Source of the DNA: Lachnospiraceae bacterium
GTDB taxonomy: Bacteria; Bacillota; Clostridia; Lachnospirales; Lachnospiraceae
Assembly: GCA_022768465.1 (NCBI GenBank)
Contig: JALELZ010000031.1
Span: 1-64,000, forward strand
Direction of reading: 5' to 3'
DNA: 64,000 nucleotides
The translations under genes and the position numbers were made by a program. Each line of letters opens with the position of its first letter. The stretch's first letter is position 1. The notes under the pieces are model-generated. The model was not told the DNA's origin, ran no database searches, and was given only the letters and a program-made list of their open reading frames with translations. Shown piece after piece: positions 27,531 to 37,630 of this stretch.

Positions 27531-30116
27531 TTACTTTTTATCGACTGTAAGCTTTCCGTCTCTTAAGTCAATAACCATGGTATCTCCTTCGATTATCCTG
27601 TTTTCAAGAATAGCTCTTGCAGCGATAGTCTCGACATTCTTCTGAATATATCTCTTGAGCGGACGAGCACCGAACTGAGGATCATAACCGTTTTCTACGC
27701 AATAATCCTTTGCTGCTTCAGTCATCTCAAGCTTCATATTTCTGTCACCGATACGACGGTTAATGTCTGCAATTGAAAGATCGATGATCTTAGCAATATC
27801 GTTCTTATGCAGAGGCTTAAAGAGTATAATCTCATCCAAACGGTTGAGGAACTCAGGTCTGAAGCTTGCCTTAAGAAGCTTATCAACATTATCCCTTGCC
27901 TCGAGAGTAATCTCACCCTGATCATCAATACCGTTTAAGAGGTATTCAGAACCAAGGTTTGAAGTAAGTATGATAACAGTATTCTTAAAGTCCACTGTCT
28001 TACCCTTGGAATCTGTAACACGTCCGTCATCAAGCACCTGAAGAAGTACGTTGAATACATCCGGATGTGCCTTTTCTATCTCATCAAAAAGAATAACAGA
28101 ATAAGGTTTTCTGCGAACTGCCTCTGTAAGCTGACCACCTTCCTCATAGCCGACATATCCCGGAGGCGCTCCTATGAGACGGCTGACAGAATGCTTCTCC
28201 ATGTACTCAGACATATCGATACGAATCATGTTATTCTCATCATCAAACAGGCTTTCCGCAAGAGTCTTTGCAAGCTCTGTCTTACCTACACCTGTAGGTC
28301 CCATGAATAGGAATGAGCCAATAGGCTTTGTAGGATCCTTTATGCCTGCCTTAGAACGAATGATGGCATCCGAAACCTTTTCGACAGCCTCATTCTGTCC
28401 GATAACTCTCTTATGCAGCTGTTCAGGAAGATTAAGCACCTTAGAGCGCTCTGTTTCAGAAAGCTTAGATACAGGTATTCCTGTCCACTTTGAAACGATC
28501 TTGGATATCTCATCTTCTGTAACACTTTCGTGGACAAGGTCTCTGCCTTCCTTACCTGTCTTTTCTTCCTCTTCCTCAAGCTGTTTTTTAAGCTCAGGGA
28601 GCTTGCCGTAGATAATAGCTCCGGCTTCCTCATATGAGCCCTTACGCTGAAGTATTTCTGCCTCATCCTTAAGTTTTTCTATCTCCTCACGGATAGATGA
28701 AAGTCTGTCTGCACCCTGCTTCTCGTACTGCCACTTTGCCTTTTTGGCATCTAAGCTATCCTTGAGCTCTGCAAGCTCCTTCTTAAGCTCATCAAGTCTC
28801 TTCTTTGAAATTTCATCGGTTTCCTTCTTAAGTGCCGAGACTTCTATCTCAAGCTGAGTAATACGTCTCTGCTGCTCATCAAGCTCTGCAGGAAGCTGAT
28901 TCATCTCAGTCTTTATCATTGCGCAGGCTTCATCCACAAGGTCTATAGCCTTATCAGGAAGGAATCTGTCTGTAATATATCTGTGTGATAGAACTGCTGC
29001 CTGAACCAAGGCTGCATCGGTTATTTTAACTCCGTGGAAGACCTCATAACGATTCTTAAGTCCCCTAAGTATGGATATAGTATCCTCTACTGAAGGCTCA
29101 TCTACGGTTACAGGCTGGAAACGACGCTCGAGTGCCGGATCCTTTTCGATATATCTGTACTCATCAAGTGTTGTGGCACCGATACAGTGAAGCTCACCTC
29201 TTGCCAGCATAGGCTTTAACATATTGCCGGCATCCATTGAACCCTCGGTCTTTCCTGCCCCTACTATGGTATGTATCTCATCTATGAACAGAATAATCTC
29301 TCCGTCAGATTCAGATACCTCCTTAAGTACAGCCTTAAGTCGTTCCTCAAATTCACCTCTGTACTTTGCACCGGCTACGAGTGAGCCCATATCAAGTGCA
29401 AACACCTTTTTGTTTTTAAGACTGTCAGGTACATCTTCATTTACTATACGCTGAGCAAGTCCCTCAACAACAGCTGTTTTGCCTACACCAGGCTCACCGA
29501 TAAGAACAGGGTTGTTCTTCGTCTTACGGCTAAGTATTCTGATGACATTTCTTATCTCTTCATCACGTCCTATGACCGGATCAAGCTTCTGCTGACGAGC
29601 TCTTTCCACAAGATCATAGCCATACTTATTAAGCGTATCATAGGTGGCTTCAGGATTATCCGAAACGACCTTCTGATTGCCTCTCACCTCTGAAAGCACC
29701 TTTAAGAAGTTATCCTTGATAATGTTATATTTTGCAAATACCTTATTAACATCTCTGTCATTTACATCTAATACTGCAAGGAATATATGCTCTACAGAGA
29801 CATATTCGTCTCCCATAGCCTTTGCCTTATCCTCTGCCGATGTAAGTGCTTTGTTGGCATTTGCAGAAAAATACATATTGCCGCTTGATCCGCTTACCTT
29901 TGGAAAGCCGGCTATAACATCTGTGAGATCCTTCTTGAAGCTTTCAAGATTTACTCCCATTTTCTGAAGAAGCTTTGCAATAAGACTGTCTTCAACCGTA
30001 ACAAGGCTGTATACAAGATGTGCGGCTTCAATTTGCTGGTTGCCGTACTCAAGGCCTAACTTTTCGCAGCCGTTTACTGCCTCAACTGATTTTTGTGTAA
30101 ATTTCTGTATGTTCAT
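27531..30116 (-). CDS. clpB: ClpB protein disaggregase
   Basis: AAA+ chaperone that works with DnaK to pull proteins out of aggregates. The 861 residues have the N-terminal repeat domain ([14 protein letters not shown]), a first ATPase with [13 protein letters not shown] near residue 205, and the coiled-coil middle domain (about 410-520) that distinguishes ClpB from ClpA/ClpC. A second ATPase carries [14 protein letters not shown] near residue 600. The second ATG (30116) is preferred because AAAGGAGG is 9 bases away. A CIRCE operator over the promoter indicates HrcA heat-shock control. It is monocistronic. Confidence 0.97.
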   Translation of the reverse strand: MNIQKFTQKSVEAVNGCEKLGLEYGNQQIEAAHLVYSLVTVEDSLIAKLLQKMGVNLESFKKDLTDVIAGFPKVSGSSGNMYFSANANKALTSAEDKAKAMGDEYVSVEHIFLAVLDVNDRDVNKVFAKYNIIKDNFLKVLSEVRGNQKVVSDNPEATYDTLNKYGYDLVERARQQKLDPVIGRDEEIRNVIRILSRKTKNNPVLIGEPGVGKTAVVEGLAQRIVNEDVPDSLKNKKVFALDMGSLVAGAKYRGEFEERLKAVLKEVSESDGEIILFIDEIHTIVGAGKTEGSMDAGNMLKPMLARGELHCIGATTLDEYRYIEKDPALERRFQPVTVDEPSVEDTISILRGLKNRYEVFHGVKITDAALVQAAVLSHRYITDRFLPDKAIDLVDEACAMIKTEMNQLPAELDEQQRRITQLEIEVSALKKETDEISKKRLDELKKELAELKDSLDAKKAKWQYEKQGADRLSSIREEIEKLKDEAEILQRKGSYEEAGAIIYGKLPELKKQLEEEEEKTGKEGRDLVHESVTEDEISKIVSKWTGIPVSKLSETERSKVLNLPEQLHKRVIGQNEAVEKVSDAIIRSKAGIKDPTKPIGSFLFMGPTGVGKTELAKTLAESLFDDENNMIRIDMSEYMEKHSVSRLIGAPPGYVGYEEGGQLTEAVRRKPYSVILFDEIEKAHPDVFNVLLQVLDDGRVTDSKGKTVDFKNTVIILTSNLGSEYLLNGIDDQGEITLEARDNVDKLLKASFRPEFLNRLDEIILFKPLHKNDIAKIIDLSIADINRRIGDRNMKLEMTEAAKDYCVENGYDPQFGARPLKRYIQKNVETIAARAILENRIIEGDTMVIDLRDGKLTVDKK

Positions 30117-30166
30117 ACTCATTCACCTCCTTTGGCGTTTATGAGTTTATTTTTTCGACTGTCCTT

Positions 30167-30194
30167 ATTATATCACTACTGTTAGCACTGTCAA
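30167..30194 (-). promoter_or_regulatory. Promoter of clpB
   Basis: On the minus strand TTGACA (30194-30189) and TATAAT (30172-30167) are both consensus, 16 bases apart. The -35 box lies inside the CIRCE element. Confidence 0.85.
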
Positions 30195-30208
30195 CCGATG
30201 AGTGCTAA
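30182..30208. promoter_or_regulatory. CIRCE operator (HrcA binding site)
   Basis: TTAGCACTG, a 9-base spacer and GAGTGCTAA match the CIRCE consensus with one mismatch at the innermost base of the left arm. It overlaps the clpB -35 box, so HrcA would block polymerase until heat shock. Confidence 0.92.
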
Positions 30209-30307
30209 TTCTTTTGTAAAAAATTTGTGAATTCAATTGTATCTTCAGCTTACAGCCGTCAGCCTGTAAATACATATTTAACGCTTAAATGTATGAAAAT
30301 ATAATCA

Positions 30308-30336
30308 TTGACATAAATCATGTCATACATTAAAAT
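30308..30336 (+). promoter_or_regulatory. Promoter of the riboswitch-controlled exchanger gene
   Basis: TTGACA (30308-30313) and TAAAAT (30331-30336) with 17-base spacing; the start would fall near 30343, just before the aptamer. Confidence 0.8.
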
Positions 30337-30345
30337 ACGCATACG

Positions 30346-30439
30346 AAAGGGAGTAGTTTGCATCCTGTATGGGGATGTGATAGTGGTCGTCATCACGCCA
30401 AAGGGCCGGTCATTATTTTAATATAACGAGACTTTTACC
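30346..30439 (+). promoter_or_regulatory. yybP-ykoY (manganese) riboswitch aptamer
   Basis: The element opens with AAAGGGAGTAG and closes with AACGAGACTTTTACC, both hallmarks of this class. Between them are a CATCC/GGATG hairpin and a CGTCATCACGCC internal-loop region. The class senses Mn2+ and turns on exporters. The closing arm is shared with the downstream terminator, giving a transcriptional switch. Confidence 0.85.
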
Positions 30440-30471
30440 ATTTATTTTTGTGCGGTAAAGGTCTTTTTTTT
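30430..30471 (+). terminator. Expression-platform terminator of the Mn riboswitch
   Basis: GACTTTTACC (30430-30439), which is also the 3' arm of the aptamer, can instead pair with GGTAAAGGTC (30454-30463), followed by eight T. Metal binding would hold the first arm and allow read-through. Confidence 0.85.
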
Positions 30472-30498
30472 ATTCTTATACCGCGGAAAGGAAGGAAT

Positions 30499-31416
30499 AT
30501 GAACTACATTCTTCTTATTGCAGGTTTTCTGCTTCTGGTCAAGGGAGCTGATTTCTTTGTTGACGGAAGCTCCTCGCTTGCAAGGATCTTAAAGGTGCCG
30601 AGCGTTATAATAGGGCTTACCATAGTGGCCATGGGAACCAGTGCGCCTGAGGCTTCTGTAAGCATCAATGCCGCTCTTGCAGGCAACAATGATATTGCCG
30701 TCAGCAACGTCATAGGATCAAACATATTTAACGGACTTGTTGTAGTAGGTGTATGTGCGCTGCTCTCAGGCTTTAATACCGACCCGGGCATTCTGAAAAG
30801 GGATATGCCTCTTAATATCATTTTCACTATCGCTCTCCTCCTTATGCTCATAGATAAAAGGCTGGGAAGGATCGAAGGACTTATCCTCACCACTGCAATG
30901 GTGACCTATATAGGCAGCATGGTCATAAGCGCACTTAAAAACCGTACTGAGGATATTGGCTGTAAAGAGCGCCCGCTTCCGATAAGCGTTCTTTTTATAG
31001 CCGGCGGTCTTGCTGCCGTTATTACAGGCGGAAATCTTACTGTCAATTCAGCTTCGGCAATCGCACTTTCATTAGGTGTAAGCCAGAACTATATAGGTCT
31101 TACAATAGTGGCTATCGGTACATCTCTTCCTGAGCTTGTAACCTCAATAGTAGCAGCAATAAAGGGCGACAGCGGTCTTGCATTAGGAAATGCCATGGGA
31201 TCCAACCTTTTCAACATCCTGTTTATTCTTGGCTTCTCGGCAATAATCTCACCTCTTCATGTAAAGGGTGAATCAATAATAGACTGCACCGTACTTATAA
31301 TAAGTGCAATTGCTTTACTTATAATGGCGGGAACCAAGCGTAAAATGTCAAAAAAAGAAGGCATTACATGCCTGATCCTTTATACTGCTTATATGATCTA
31401 CTTATTTATAAGATAA
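30499..31416 (+). CDS. CaCA-family cation exchanger, candidate Mn2+ exporter
   Basis: Membrane cation/sodium or cation/proton exchanger of the YrbG type, 305 residues with about ten helices in two inverted halves. The paired alpha repeats are plain: GTSAPEASVSINAALAGNN near residue 49 with SNVIGSNIFNGLVV, and GTSLPELVTSIVAAIKG near residue 210 with GNAMGSNLFNILF. The start at 30499 follows GGAAGGA. The family is usually annotated for Ca2+, but the yybP-ykoY riboswitch in the leader suggests manganese efflux. It is a single-gene unit ending at a bidirectional terminator. Confidence 0.9.
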   Translation: MNYILLIAGFLLLVKGADFFVDGSSSLARILKVPSVIIGLTIVAMGTSAPEASVSINAALAGNNDIAVSNVIGSNIFNGLVVVGVCALLSGFNTDPGILKRDMPLNIIFTIALLLMLIDKRLGRIEGLILTTAMVTYIGSMVISALKNRTEDIGCKERPLPISVLFIAGGLAAVITGGNLTVNSASAIALSLGVSQNYIGLTIVAIGTSLPELVTSIVAAIKGDSGLALGNAMGSNLFNILFILGFSAIISPLHVKGESIIDCTVLIISAIALLIMAGTKRKMSKKEGITCLILYTAYMIYLFIR

Positions 31417-31482
31417 TTATTTAATTACCACCTGACTCAACATTACTATACCCCCCCCCATTTTCTAAATAAGCGACAGGAT

Positions 31483-31527
31483 AAAAAAAGCTATAAGACT
31501 TCAGCAAATGAAATCTTATAGCTTTTA
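31483..31527. terminator. Bidirectional terminator between convergent genes
   Basis: AAAAAAAGCTATAAGA pairs with TCTTATAGCTTTT around a 15-base loop, giving a T run in either direction. A run of nine C lies shortly before it (31451-31459). Confidence 0.85.
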
Positions 31528-31562
31528 TGTTATTTAAAATAACGGCACGGATATTAACCCAC

Positions 31563-32237
31563 TTATAAGCTCTCTCTGTATTTGCCCATCATTTCCTTAA
31601 AGAGCTCCTGAGTTGACGGCGGTGTATAGGTAATAGCATTAGCTCCTGCAGCGATAGTTTCGGCAATGCTTTCCGCAGTCTTTCCTCCGGTCGCAATAAT
31701 AGGAACATCAGGAAAGTCCTTCCTTATGCTTGCAACTATCTCCGGTGTCTGGAATCCTCCGGCAACATTTAAGATATTTGCTCCCGCAAAAAGTCTGCCT
31801 GCAATATCCGTATCAGCCCTGGTTACAGTGATAATTACTGGAATGTCAACGACTCTTGCTATAGCCTGAAGATTGAGATTCGAGACAGGCGCATTCAAGA
31901 CCACACCCATAGCTCCCTGGCTCTCGGCATCCTTTGCAAGGCCTACAGTCCTGAGTCCGTTAGTGGTTCCGCCGCCTACTCCGCAGAAAACAGGTGTATA
32001 TGCAGCCTTAATGATCGCATCACTGATTGCCTGCTGAGGTGTAAACGGGTACACCGCAAAAACAGCATCAGCATCACAGTTTCTGATTATAGCGAGATCA
32101 GTAGTGAAAACACAGCTCTTTATCCTGCGTCCGTTAACTATAATACCGCTCGCCTCATATACCGTATTCGGAATATGGAGTATATTATGTCTTAACTGTC
32201 CGTATACTCTCGGTGATATCTTTTTTTCCTGTGCCAT
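31563..32237 (-). CDS. Conserved TIM-barrel protein of unknown function
   Basis: A 224-residue soluble protein with an alternating strand/helix pattern and a C-terminal phosphate-binding signature (ILNVAGGFQTPE near residue 154, then VPIIATGGKTAESIAETIAAGANAI), as in FMN- or sugar-phosphate-binding barrels. A glycine-rich CGVGGGTTNGLR lies near residue 81. The start at 32237 is set by CGGAGAG 6 bases upstream. I do not recognise a characterised relative, and the reaction is unknown. It is a single gene converging on the cation exchanger. Confidence 0.75.
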   Translation of the reverse strand: MAQEKKISPRVYGQLRHNILHIPNTVYEASGIIVNGRRIKSCVFTTDLAIIRNCDADAVFAVYPFTPQQAISDAIIKAAYTPVFCGVGGGTTNGLRTVGLAKDAESQGAMGVVLNAPVSNLNLQAIARVVDIPVIITVTRADTDIAGRLFAGANILNVAGGFQTPEIVASIRKDFPDVPIIATGGKTAESIAETIAAGANAITYTPPSTQELFKEMMGKYRESL

Positions 32238-32425
32238 ATATCTCTCCGTTGTAATAAACAATCAATAATTTACTTTTGTAGAAAAAATATATCAGAAAAG
32301 CTTCAATCATTCCATAGTTTTTACAATAATTTATTACATCAACAATGCTGTTTGGCTATACACTTCCCACTATCCGGGCGTGTTCTGAACTTTCATCCAT
32401 TAGAGCACACCCATGGCGCGCAAAC

Positions 32426-32463
32426 CAAAAAGACAGACCCCGCAGCTGCGATGACCTGTCTCT
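32426..32463 (-). terminator. Terminator of the lipoprotein gene
   Basis: On the minus strand AGACAG/CTGTCT with an inner CGCAGCTGCG palindrome is followed by TTTTT. A second GC-rich hairpin (32376-32386 with 32402-32412) lies just beyond it, with no assigned role. Confidence 0.75.
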
Positions 32464-32501
32464 TTATGTCTTATAAATATTTATATGTCATATATACTTA
32501 T

Positions 32502-33377
32502 TTATCCGTTAACCTTCTCTATCTTTGTAGCCTCTACAGAGATACCTGCAAGTGCTCCGTCATAATATACCTTGACTTCGTCTTCCTCGTTGATGCCGTT
32601 CATAATGCTCTCATCAGCAGTTACCTCAAATGTTGCTATATCATTTGCAACAGAAACGATACCGTTCTGATAAGATGAGTCAACTGTACCGATAAAGTAA
32701 TTTGCCTTGGCATCCTCTGACTCAACAGCGTCAGCAGCAACCACCTTGATTGCGATAGGCTCTGTGAATTCAGACTCTCCGCGCTCTTCCTCTTCATCAA
32801 AAACTGTTCCGCAGTATGTTACGTATACAGGATCGCCTGCCTTGAGCTCGTTAAAGGATACTGTACGTGACATCTGGTTATCAAATGTACGCTCAACTCC
32901 TGAATCATCTATGATAGTGATATCATTGATGTCTGCAAACTGTAAAACTCCGTAAATATACGGATCACGGTTCTCGCTTGCTGCCTGCTGCTCAACATCC
33001 ATAAGGACTGTGACCATGTCTGCAGGATATACATCTCCGTCAACCTTGGCATATTCAGCCTCTGCATCGCAGCCTGTAAGAAGTGCTGAATCTCCTGTGA
33101 TCTCAGCATTTGTTATATCGAAGGTCATAGTCTTATCTTCGTTCTTTAGTGTAAGTCTGTTGCCCTTAACGCTTGTAACTATGCCCTCAAAATATTCAGC
33201 CTCGAACTCATCAGGAAGTGCTACAACATCTGCATTTTCATCCTCTTTGCCTTCATGCTCTGATGCTGCGCTTGTTGATGCAGGCTCGGTTTCAACGTTT
33301 TCAGCCTTTTTGCCGCCGCATGCCGTAAGTGCGAATGCAAGAACTGTAAATGCTAATACTGCTTTAAATTTCTTCAT
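32502..33377 (-). CDS. Secreted lipoprotein of unknown function
   Basis: A 291-residue exported protein. The signal sequence ends in the lipobox FALTAC (Cys20), followed by an acidic Ser/Glu-rich linker to about residue 58. The remainder seems to hold three related beta-rich segments (FEGIVTSVKGNRLTLKNED, YGVLQFADINDITIIDDSG and FIGTVDSSYQNGIVSVAND), like small OB or DUF-type barrels. No catalytic motif is visible. It stands alone with its own terminator, so context gives no function. Confidence 0.8.
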   Translation of the reverse strand: MKKFKAVLAFTVLAFALTACGGKKAENVETEPASTSAASEHEGKEDENADVVALPDEFEAEYFEGIVTSVKGNRLTLKNEDKTMTFDITNAEITGDSALLTGCDAEAEYAKVDGDVYPADMVTVLMDVEQQAASENRDPYIYGVLQFADINDITIIDDSGVERTFDNQMSRTVSFNELKAGDPVYVTYCGTVFDEEEERGESEFTEPIAIKVVAADAVESEDAKANYFIGTVDSSYQNGIVSVANDIATFEVTADESIMNGINEEDEVKVYYDGALAGISVEATKIEKVNG

Positions 33378-33539
33378 TTATTCCATCTCCGTTTATATTA
33401 ATTTTTCTCTTTGTTTGCTTTAGACATTCTACTATAAACCGTGTGTTCTTTTCATGAAAAATATCTTAAGTATGTTTTAAGATTATTTTGGCTTAAAATA
33501 AGGGTTTTAGCGCTCTTTTGTTACTAATGTGTTACTAAT

Positions 33540-33599
33540 GAAGTGTTGTTCTCTGTGTAATTCTTTGTGTTATTTTTTGCGTTATTCCATGTGTTATTC
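33540..33599. repeat. Five-copy 12-base tandem repeat at the end of rarA
   Basis: Read on the minus strand, five degenerate units follow one another from 33599 to 33540: GAATAACACATG, GAATAACGCAAA, AAATAACACAAA, GAATTACACAGA, GAACAACACTTC. The first contains the TAA stop of rarA. An 11-base near-duplicate (ATTAGTAACAC) follows at once. Confidence 0.8.
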
Positions 33600-34937
33600 T
33601 CTGCCGGTTTTTTTAAAATACCCGTGAATAGTATTTTCATAGCCGTTGGTTCCCGGATTATAAAAATGCTCATCCTTTACTTCATCAGGTAGATACTGCT
33701 GCTCAACATAGTGTCCTGGATAATCATGAGCATACTTATAGCCTGTACCGTTTCCTGCAAAATGCCCTCTTCCTGCAGCCTCTGATGCATTTTCCTCATA
33801 ATGAATGTCTCTGAGATAAACAGGTATCGGCAGATTTCCGGTCTCTTTTACCTTTGCAATGGCGGCATTTACAGCCAGATAGCTTGCATTGGATTTAGGC
33901 GCCGATGCAACGTAAACCGCCGCCTGCGATAAAAGTATCCTTGCTTCCGGCATGCCTACACGTTCAACCGCAAGGGATGCGCTGACCGCAACATTAAGCG
34001 CCATAGGATCGGCATTTCCCACATCCTCAGAAGCGCATATCATAATGCGTCTGGCAATGAACTTTATATCTTCTCCGGCTTCAAGCATGCGCGCAAGATA
34101 GTAGACCGCGGCATCCGGATCCGAACCTCTCATGCTCTTAATAAAGGCCGAAATAGTATCATAGTGATTATTGCCGTCCTTATCATAGCCTATGGCACGC
34201 TTCTGTATGCATTCCTGCATAACATCTATAGTAAGGTGTATCCTGCCGTCAGGCTCAGGATCGGTCGTCAGCACTCCGAGCTCTACAGCATTTAATGCAG
34301 TTCTTGCATCTCCTTCTGCAATATCGCTTATAAACGAAGCGGCATTATCATCTATATATGCATGGTACATTCCCATTCCCTTTTTATCATCAGCTACAGC
34401 CCTTAACACGAGCTTTTTTATATCCTGCGATGACAGCGGCTTAAGCTCAAAAAGTCTTGAACGCGACAACAGAGCGCGATTGACCTCGAAATAAGGATTT
34501 TCGGTGGTTGCCCCTATAAGTATGATCGTTCCGTCCTCCACGAAAGGCAGCAGATAATCCTGCTGTGCCTTATTGAAACGATGTATCTCATCTATAAAAA
34601 GAATAGTCTTTCTGGCATATGCTGCCATGTTCTGTTTGGCTCTTACTACAACCTCTTCCATATCCTTTTTTCCGGCAGTTGTGGCATTGAGCTGTTCAAA
34701 GTCAGCATTAGTCGTGTGTGCTATGACCTTTGCTATAGTCGTCTTGCCGGTTCCCGGAGGTCCGAATAAAAGCACCGATCCAAGCTTATCCGCCTTTATT
34801 GCACGATAAAGAAGCTTATCCCTTCCTATTATATGCTCCTGTCCCACTATTTCATCAAGGGACTCCGGGCGCATACGGGAAGCTAAAGGGCTTTCGGATT
34901 TCTTATTCGTTTCTCTCATATAATCAAAAAGATCCAT
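33594..34937 (-). CDS. rarA: Replication-associated recombination protein RarA/MgsA
   Basis: AAA+ ATPase of the clamp-loader family that acts at stalled replication forks. The 447 residues start MDLFDYMRETNKKSESPLASRMRPESLDEIVGQ (family N-terminus). They carry Walker A GPPGTGKTT near residue 60 and Walker B LFIDEIHRFNKAQQD, and end in the tetramerisation domain with EDVGNADPMAL and RDIHYEENASEAAGRG. The stop codon falls in a 12-base tandem repeat. It is monocistronic and divergent from the hydratase gene. Confidence 0.95.
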   Translation of the reverse strand: MDLFDYMRETNKKSESPLASRMRPESLDEIVGQEHIIGRDKLLYRAIKADKLGSVLLFGPPGTGKTTIAKVIAHTTNADFEQLNATTAGKKDMEEVVVRAKQNMAAYARKTILFIDEIHRFNKAQQDYLLPFVEDGTIILIGATTENPYFEVNRALLSRSRLFELKPLSSQDIKKLVLRAVADDKKGMGMYHAYIDDNAASFISDIAEGDARTALNAVELGVLTTDPEPDGRIHLTIDVMQECIQKRAIGYDKDGNNHYDTISAFIKSMRGSDPDAAVYYLARMLEAGEDIKFIARRIMICASEDVGNADPMALNVAVSASLAVERVGMPEARILLSQAAVYVASAPKSNASYLAVNAAIAKVKETGNLPIPVYLRDIHYEENASEAAGRGHFAGNGTGYKYAHDYPGHYVEQQYLPDEVKDEHFYNPGTNGYENTIHGYFKKTGRE

Positions 34938-35197
34938 TACATTCCTCTTTATGCATGATATTTATGAAACAGTTTATATTATCACACTATCTTAGTACAA
35001 TATAAAAACCAATTTTTTTAATACACTTCATTAAAAAATTACTGTACAGTTATGCTATACTATAGCAAATCAAGCCTATCAGGGCTTTAGTTCGTACAGC
35101 ATAGGTATCAATTATTCATCAGTAGATGAATACCTATATACATTATAATATTACATAAGCATACATGCATTAATTATAGCTTAAGGAGAATCCTGAT

Positions 35198-37465
35198 ATG
35201 ATAAAGCTTTATGATAAAGGAGTTTTTCTTGCCGGAGGCACTGAGCTTTGTGAAAATGAAGCTGAACTTAAACAAAAGACCGGCATCGAGACAACTGCAG
35301 AGGAAGCAGCAAGGGGTACAATGGCCTATAAAATCATCAAGGCCCACAACAAGAGTGATGATATGAAGCATCTCAAGCTTCGCTTTGATTCACTTACAAG
35401 CCATGACATCACCTATGTCGGAGTAATTCAGACCGCAAGAGCCTCAGGACTTACCGAGTTCCCGCTTCCTTACGTTCTTACCAACTGCCACAATTCTCTT
35501 TGTGCGGTAGGCGGAACCATTAATGAGGATGACCACAAGTTCGCACTTTCTGCAGCACACAAATTCGGCGGTATTTATGTTCCGACCAATATGGCCAACA
35601 TTCACAGCTATAACCGTGAGACCATGGCAGGCTGCGGCAAGATGATCTTAGGAACCGACTCTCATACCCGCTATGGAGCACTCGGCTGTATGGCAGTAGG
35701 CGAAGGCGGCGGTGAGCTTGCAAAGCAGCTTTTAAACCGCACCTATGACTTTACATATCCCGAGACGATAGCCATTTATCTCACCGGAAGTCCGAAGCCC
35801 GGAGTAGGTCCTCACGATGTGGTTTTATCAATTATCGGAGCAGTTTACAAAAACGGTTATGTTAAGAACAAGATAATGGAATTTGTAGGCCCGGGTATTG
35901 CCGGTCTTCCTATCGAATACCGCAATGCTATCGATGTCATGACCACTGAGACTACCTGCTGGAGCTCAATATGGATGACTGACGACGAGACAAAGTCTTA
36001 CTTTGTCAATCACATGCGTCCTGATGACTATAAGGAGCTTAAGCCTGAGACTGCCGCTTACTACGACGGCTGTGTATATGTGGATCTTTCAAAGATAGAA
36101 TGTACAATTGCAATGCCTATGCATCCTTCAAATACATATACAATCCGTGAGCTTATTGAAAATGCTGCCGACATTCTGCATGAAACAGAGGTAAATGTCA
36201 ATTCACAGATAGTCGGCGCCAGGATCGATCTTATGAGCAAATTCAGAGACGGAAATATATATGTCGATCAGGGTGAGATCGCAGGCTGCGCCGGAGGTAC
36301 TATCGACGGCATCATGGCTGCTGCAGACATCCTTAAGGGTCAGAACTGCGGAAACGGAACATTTACATTAAGCGTGTATCCTGGAAGCATGCCGGCATAC
36401 TATGAGCTTGTTAAAAACGGAGCTGTCACTGATCTTATAGCTGCCGGAGTCATTATGCGTGAATGCTTCTGCGGCCCTTGCTTCGGTGCAGGCGACTGCC
36501 CTGCAAACGGTGAGTTCTCTATAAGACATACAACAAGAAACTTCCCTAACAGAGAAGGTTCGAAGCCGGGAGACGGACAGCTTTCAGCAGTAGCGCTTAT
36601 GGACAGCCGCTCTATAGCTGCTACAGCCGCTAACGGAGGAAAACTCACTGCCGCAACCGATCTTGACATAGAATATACTGCGCCTGATCATAATTATGAT
36701 GCTTCGATCTATGAAAAGAGAGTTTATAACGGTTGGGGAAGACCGGAGCCTGAGCACGAGCTTAAATTCGGTCCTAATATTAAGGACTGGCCGAAGATGC
36801 CTGCACTTACCGAGGATCTCCTTGTTAAGGTCTGCAGCTATATCGAAGATCCTGTAACCACCACGGATGAACTGATTCCTTCCGGAGAGACATCAAGCTA
36901 TCGTTCAAACCCTGAAAAGCTTTCAGAGTTTGCTCTTTCAAAGAGAGATCCTGAGTATGCTTCACGCAGCAAGGTTGTCAGAAGCTACGACAGAGAGCGT
37001 ATCGCTTCCGGAGATATTCCGGCAGAGATCATGAAGGTATATGAGCAGTTAGAGGCTGCAGGACTTTCCTGTGATCCTGAGAATACCGACATCGGATCAA
37101 CAATATTTGCAATGTCACCGGGCGACGGTTCTGCAAGAGAGCAGGCTGCATCATGTCAGAGAGTTCTTGGTGCATCCGCTAACTTTGCAAAGTCCTATGC
37201 TACCAAGCGTTATCGCTCAAACTGCATAAACTGGGGCATGGTTCCGTTCCTCATCAGTGATCCTTCAATATTGGAGCTTGGTGACTATGTATTTATTCCG
37301 GGCATTAAAAAAGCCATACTTGAGAATACAGCCTCAATAAATGCATATATTATTAAAAAAGCCGGAAATGTTGTCAAATTTGAAACAACCACCGGAGACC
37401 TCACTCCTGATGAGCGTCAGATCATTACAGACGGCTGCCTTATAAACTACTATAAGGAGCACTAA
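35198..37465 (+). CDS. Aconitase-superfamily hydratase, YbhJ-like
   Basis: Iron-sulfur hydro-lyase of the aconitase superfamily, 755 residues, the length of the poorly studied YbhJ group. It shows GTDSHTRYGALGCMAVGEGG near residue 149, the cluster-ligand region GCAGGTIDGI near residue 367 and CFCGPCFGAGDCPANGEF near residue 424. The C-terminal swivel domain carries ASANFAKSYATKRYRSNCINWGM near residue 668. The start follows AAGGAG. It is not next to citrate synthase or isocitrate dehydrogenase, so its substrate is open; aconitate, homoaconitate or another hydroxyacid is possible. A terminator follows. Confidence 0.85.
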   Translation: MIKLYDKGVFLAGGTELCENEAELKQKTGIETTAEEAARGTMAYKIIKAHNKSDDMKHLKLRFDSLTSHDITYVGVIQTARASGLTEFPLPYVLTNCHNSLCAVGGTINEDDHKFALSAAHKFGGIYVPTNMANIHSYNRETMAGCGKMILGTDSHTRYGALGCMAVGEGGGELAKQLLNRTYDFTYPETIAIYLTGSPKPGVGPHDVVLSIIGAVYKNGYVKNKIMEFVGPGIAGLPIEYRNAIDVMTTETTCWSSIWMTDDETKSYFVNHMRPDDYKELKPETAAYYDGCVYVDLSKIECTIAMPMHPSNTYTIRELIENAADILHETEVNVNSQIVGARIDLMSKFRDGNIYVDQGEIAGCAGGTIDGIMAAADILKGQNCGNGTFTLSVYPGSMPAYYELVKNGAVTDLIAAGVIMRECFCGPCFGAGDCPANGEFSIRHTTRNFPNREGSKPGDGQLSAVALMDSRSIAATAANGGKLTAATDLDIEYTAPDHNYDASIYEKRVYNGWGRPEPEHELKFGPNIKDWPKMPALTEDLLVKVCSYIEDPVTTTDELIPSGETSSYRSNPEKLSEFALSKRDPEYASRSKVVRSYDRERIASGDIPAEIMKVYEQLEAAGLSCDPENTDIGSTIFAMSPGDGSAREQAASCQRVLGASANFAKSYATKRYRSNCINWGMVPFLISDPSILELGDYVFIPGIKKAILENTASINAYIIKKAGNVVKFETTTGDLTPDERQIITDGCLINYYKEH

Positions 37466-37474
37466 CATAATATT

Positions 37475-37527
37475 AACCGCGGATAAGCTGAGTTTTTAAT
37501 CAATCAGCCGATCCGCGGTTTCATTTT
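37475..37527 (+). terminator. Terminator of the hydratase gene
   Basis: AACCGCGGAT pairs with ATCCGCGGTT around an inner GCTGA/TCAGC stem, followed by TTCATTTT. Confidence 0.8.
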
Positions 37528-37630
37528 ACAGTATTTTCTGCACAGCATTTCTTCACTGTCTGTTTTGTATTATAAATATCTGATACATACTGATTGTTTA
37601 CTGCTTATTGTAAAACCCGCTTAGTTACAG

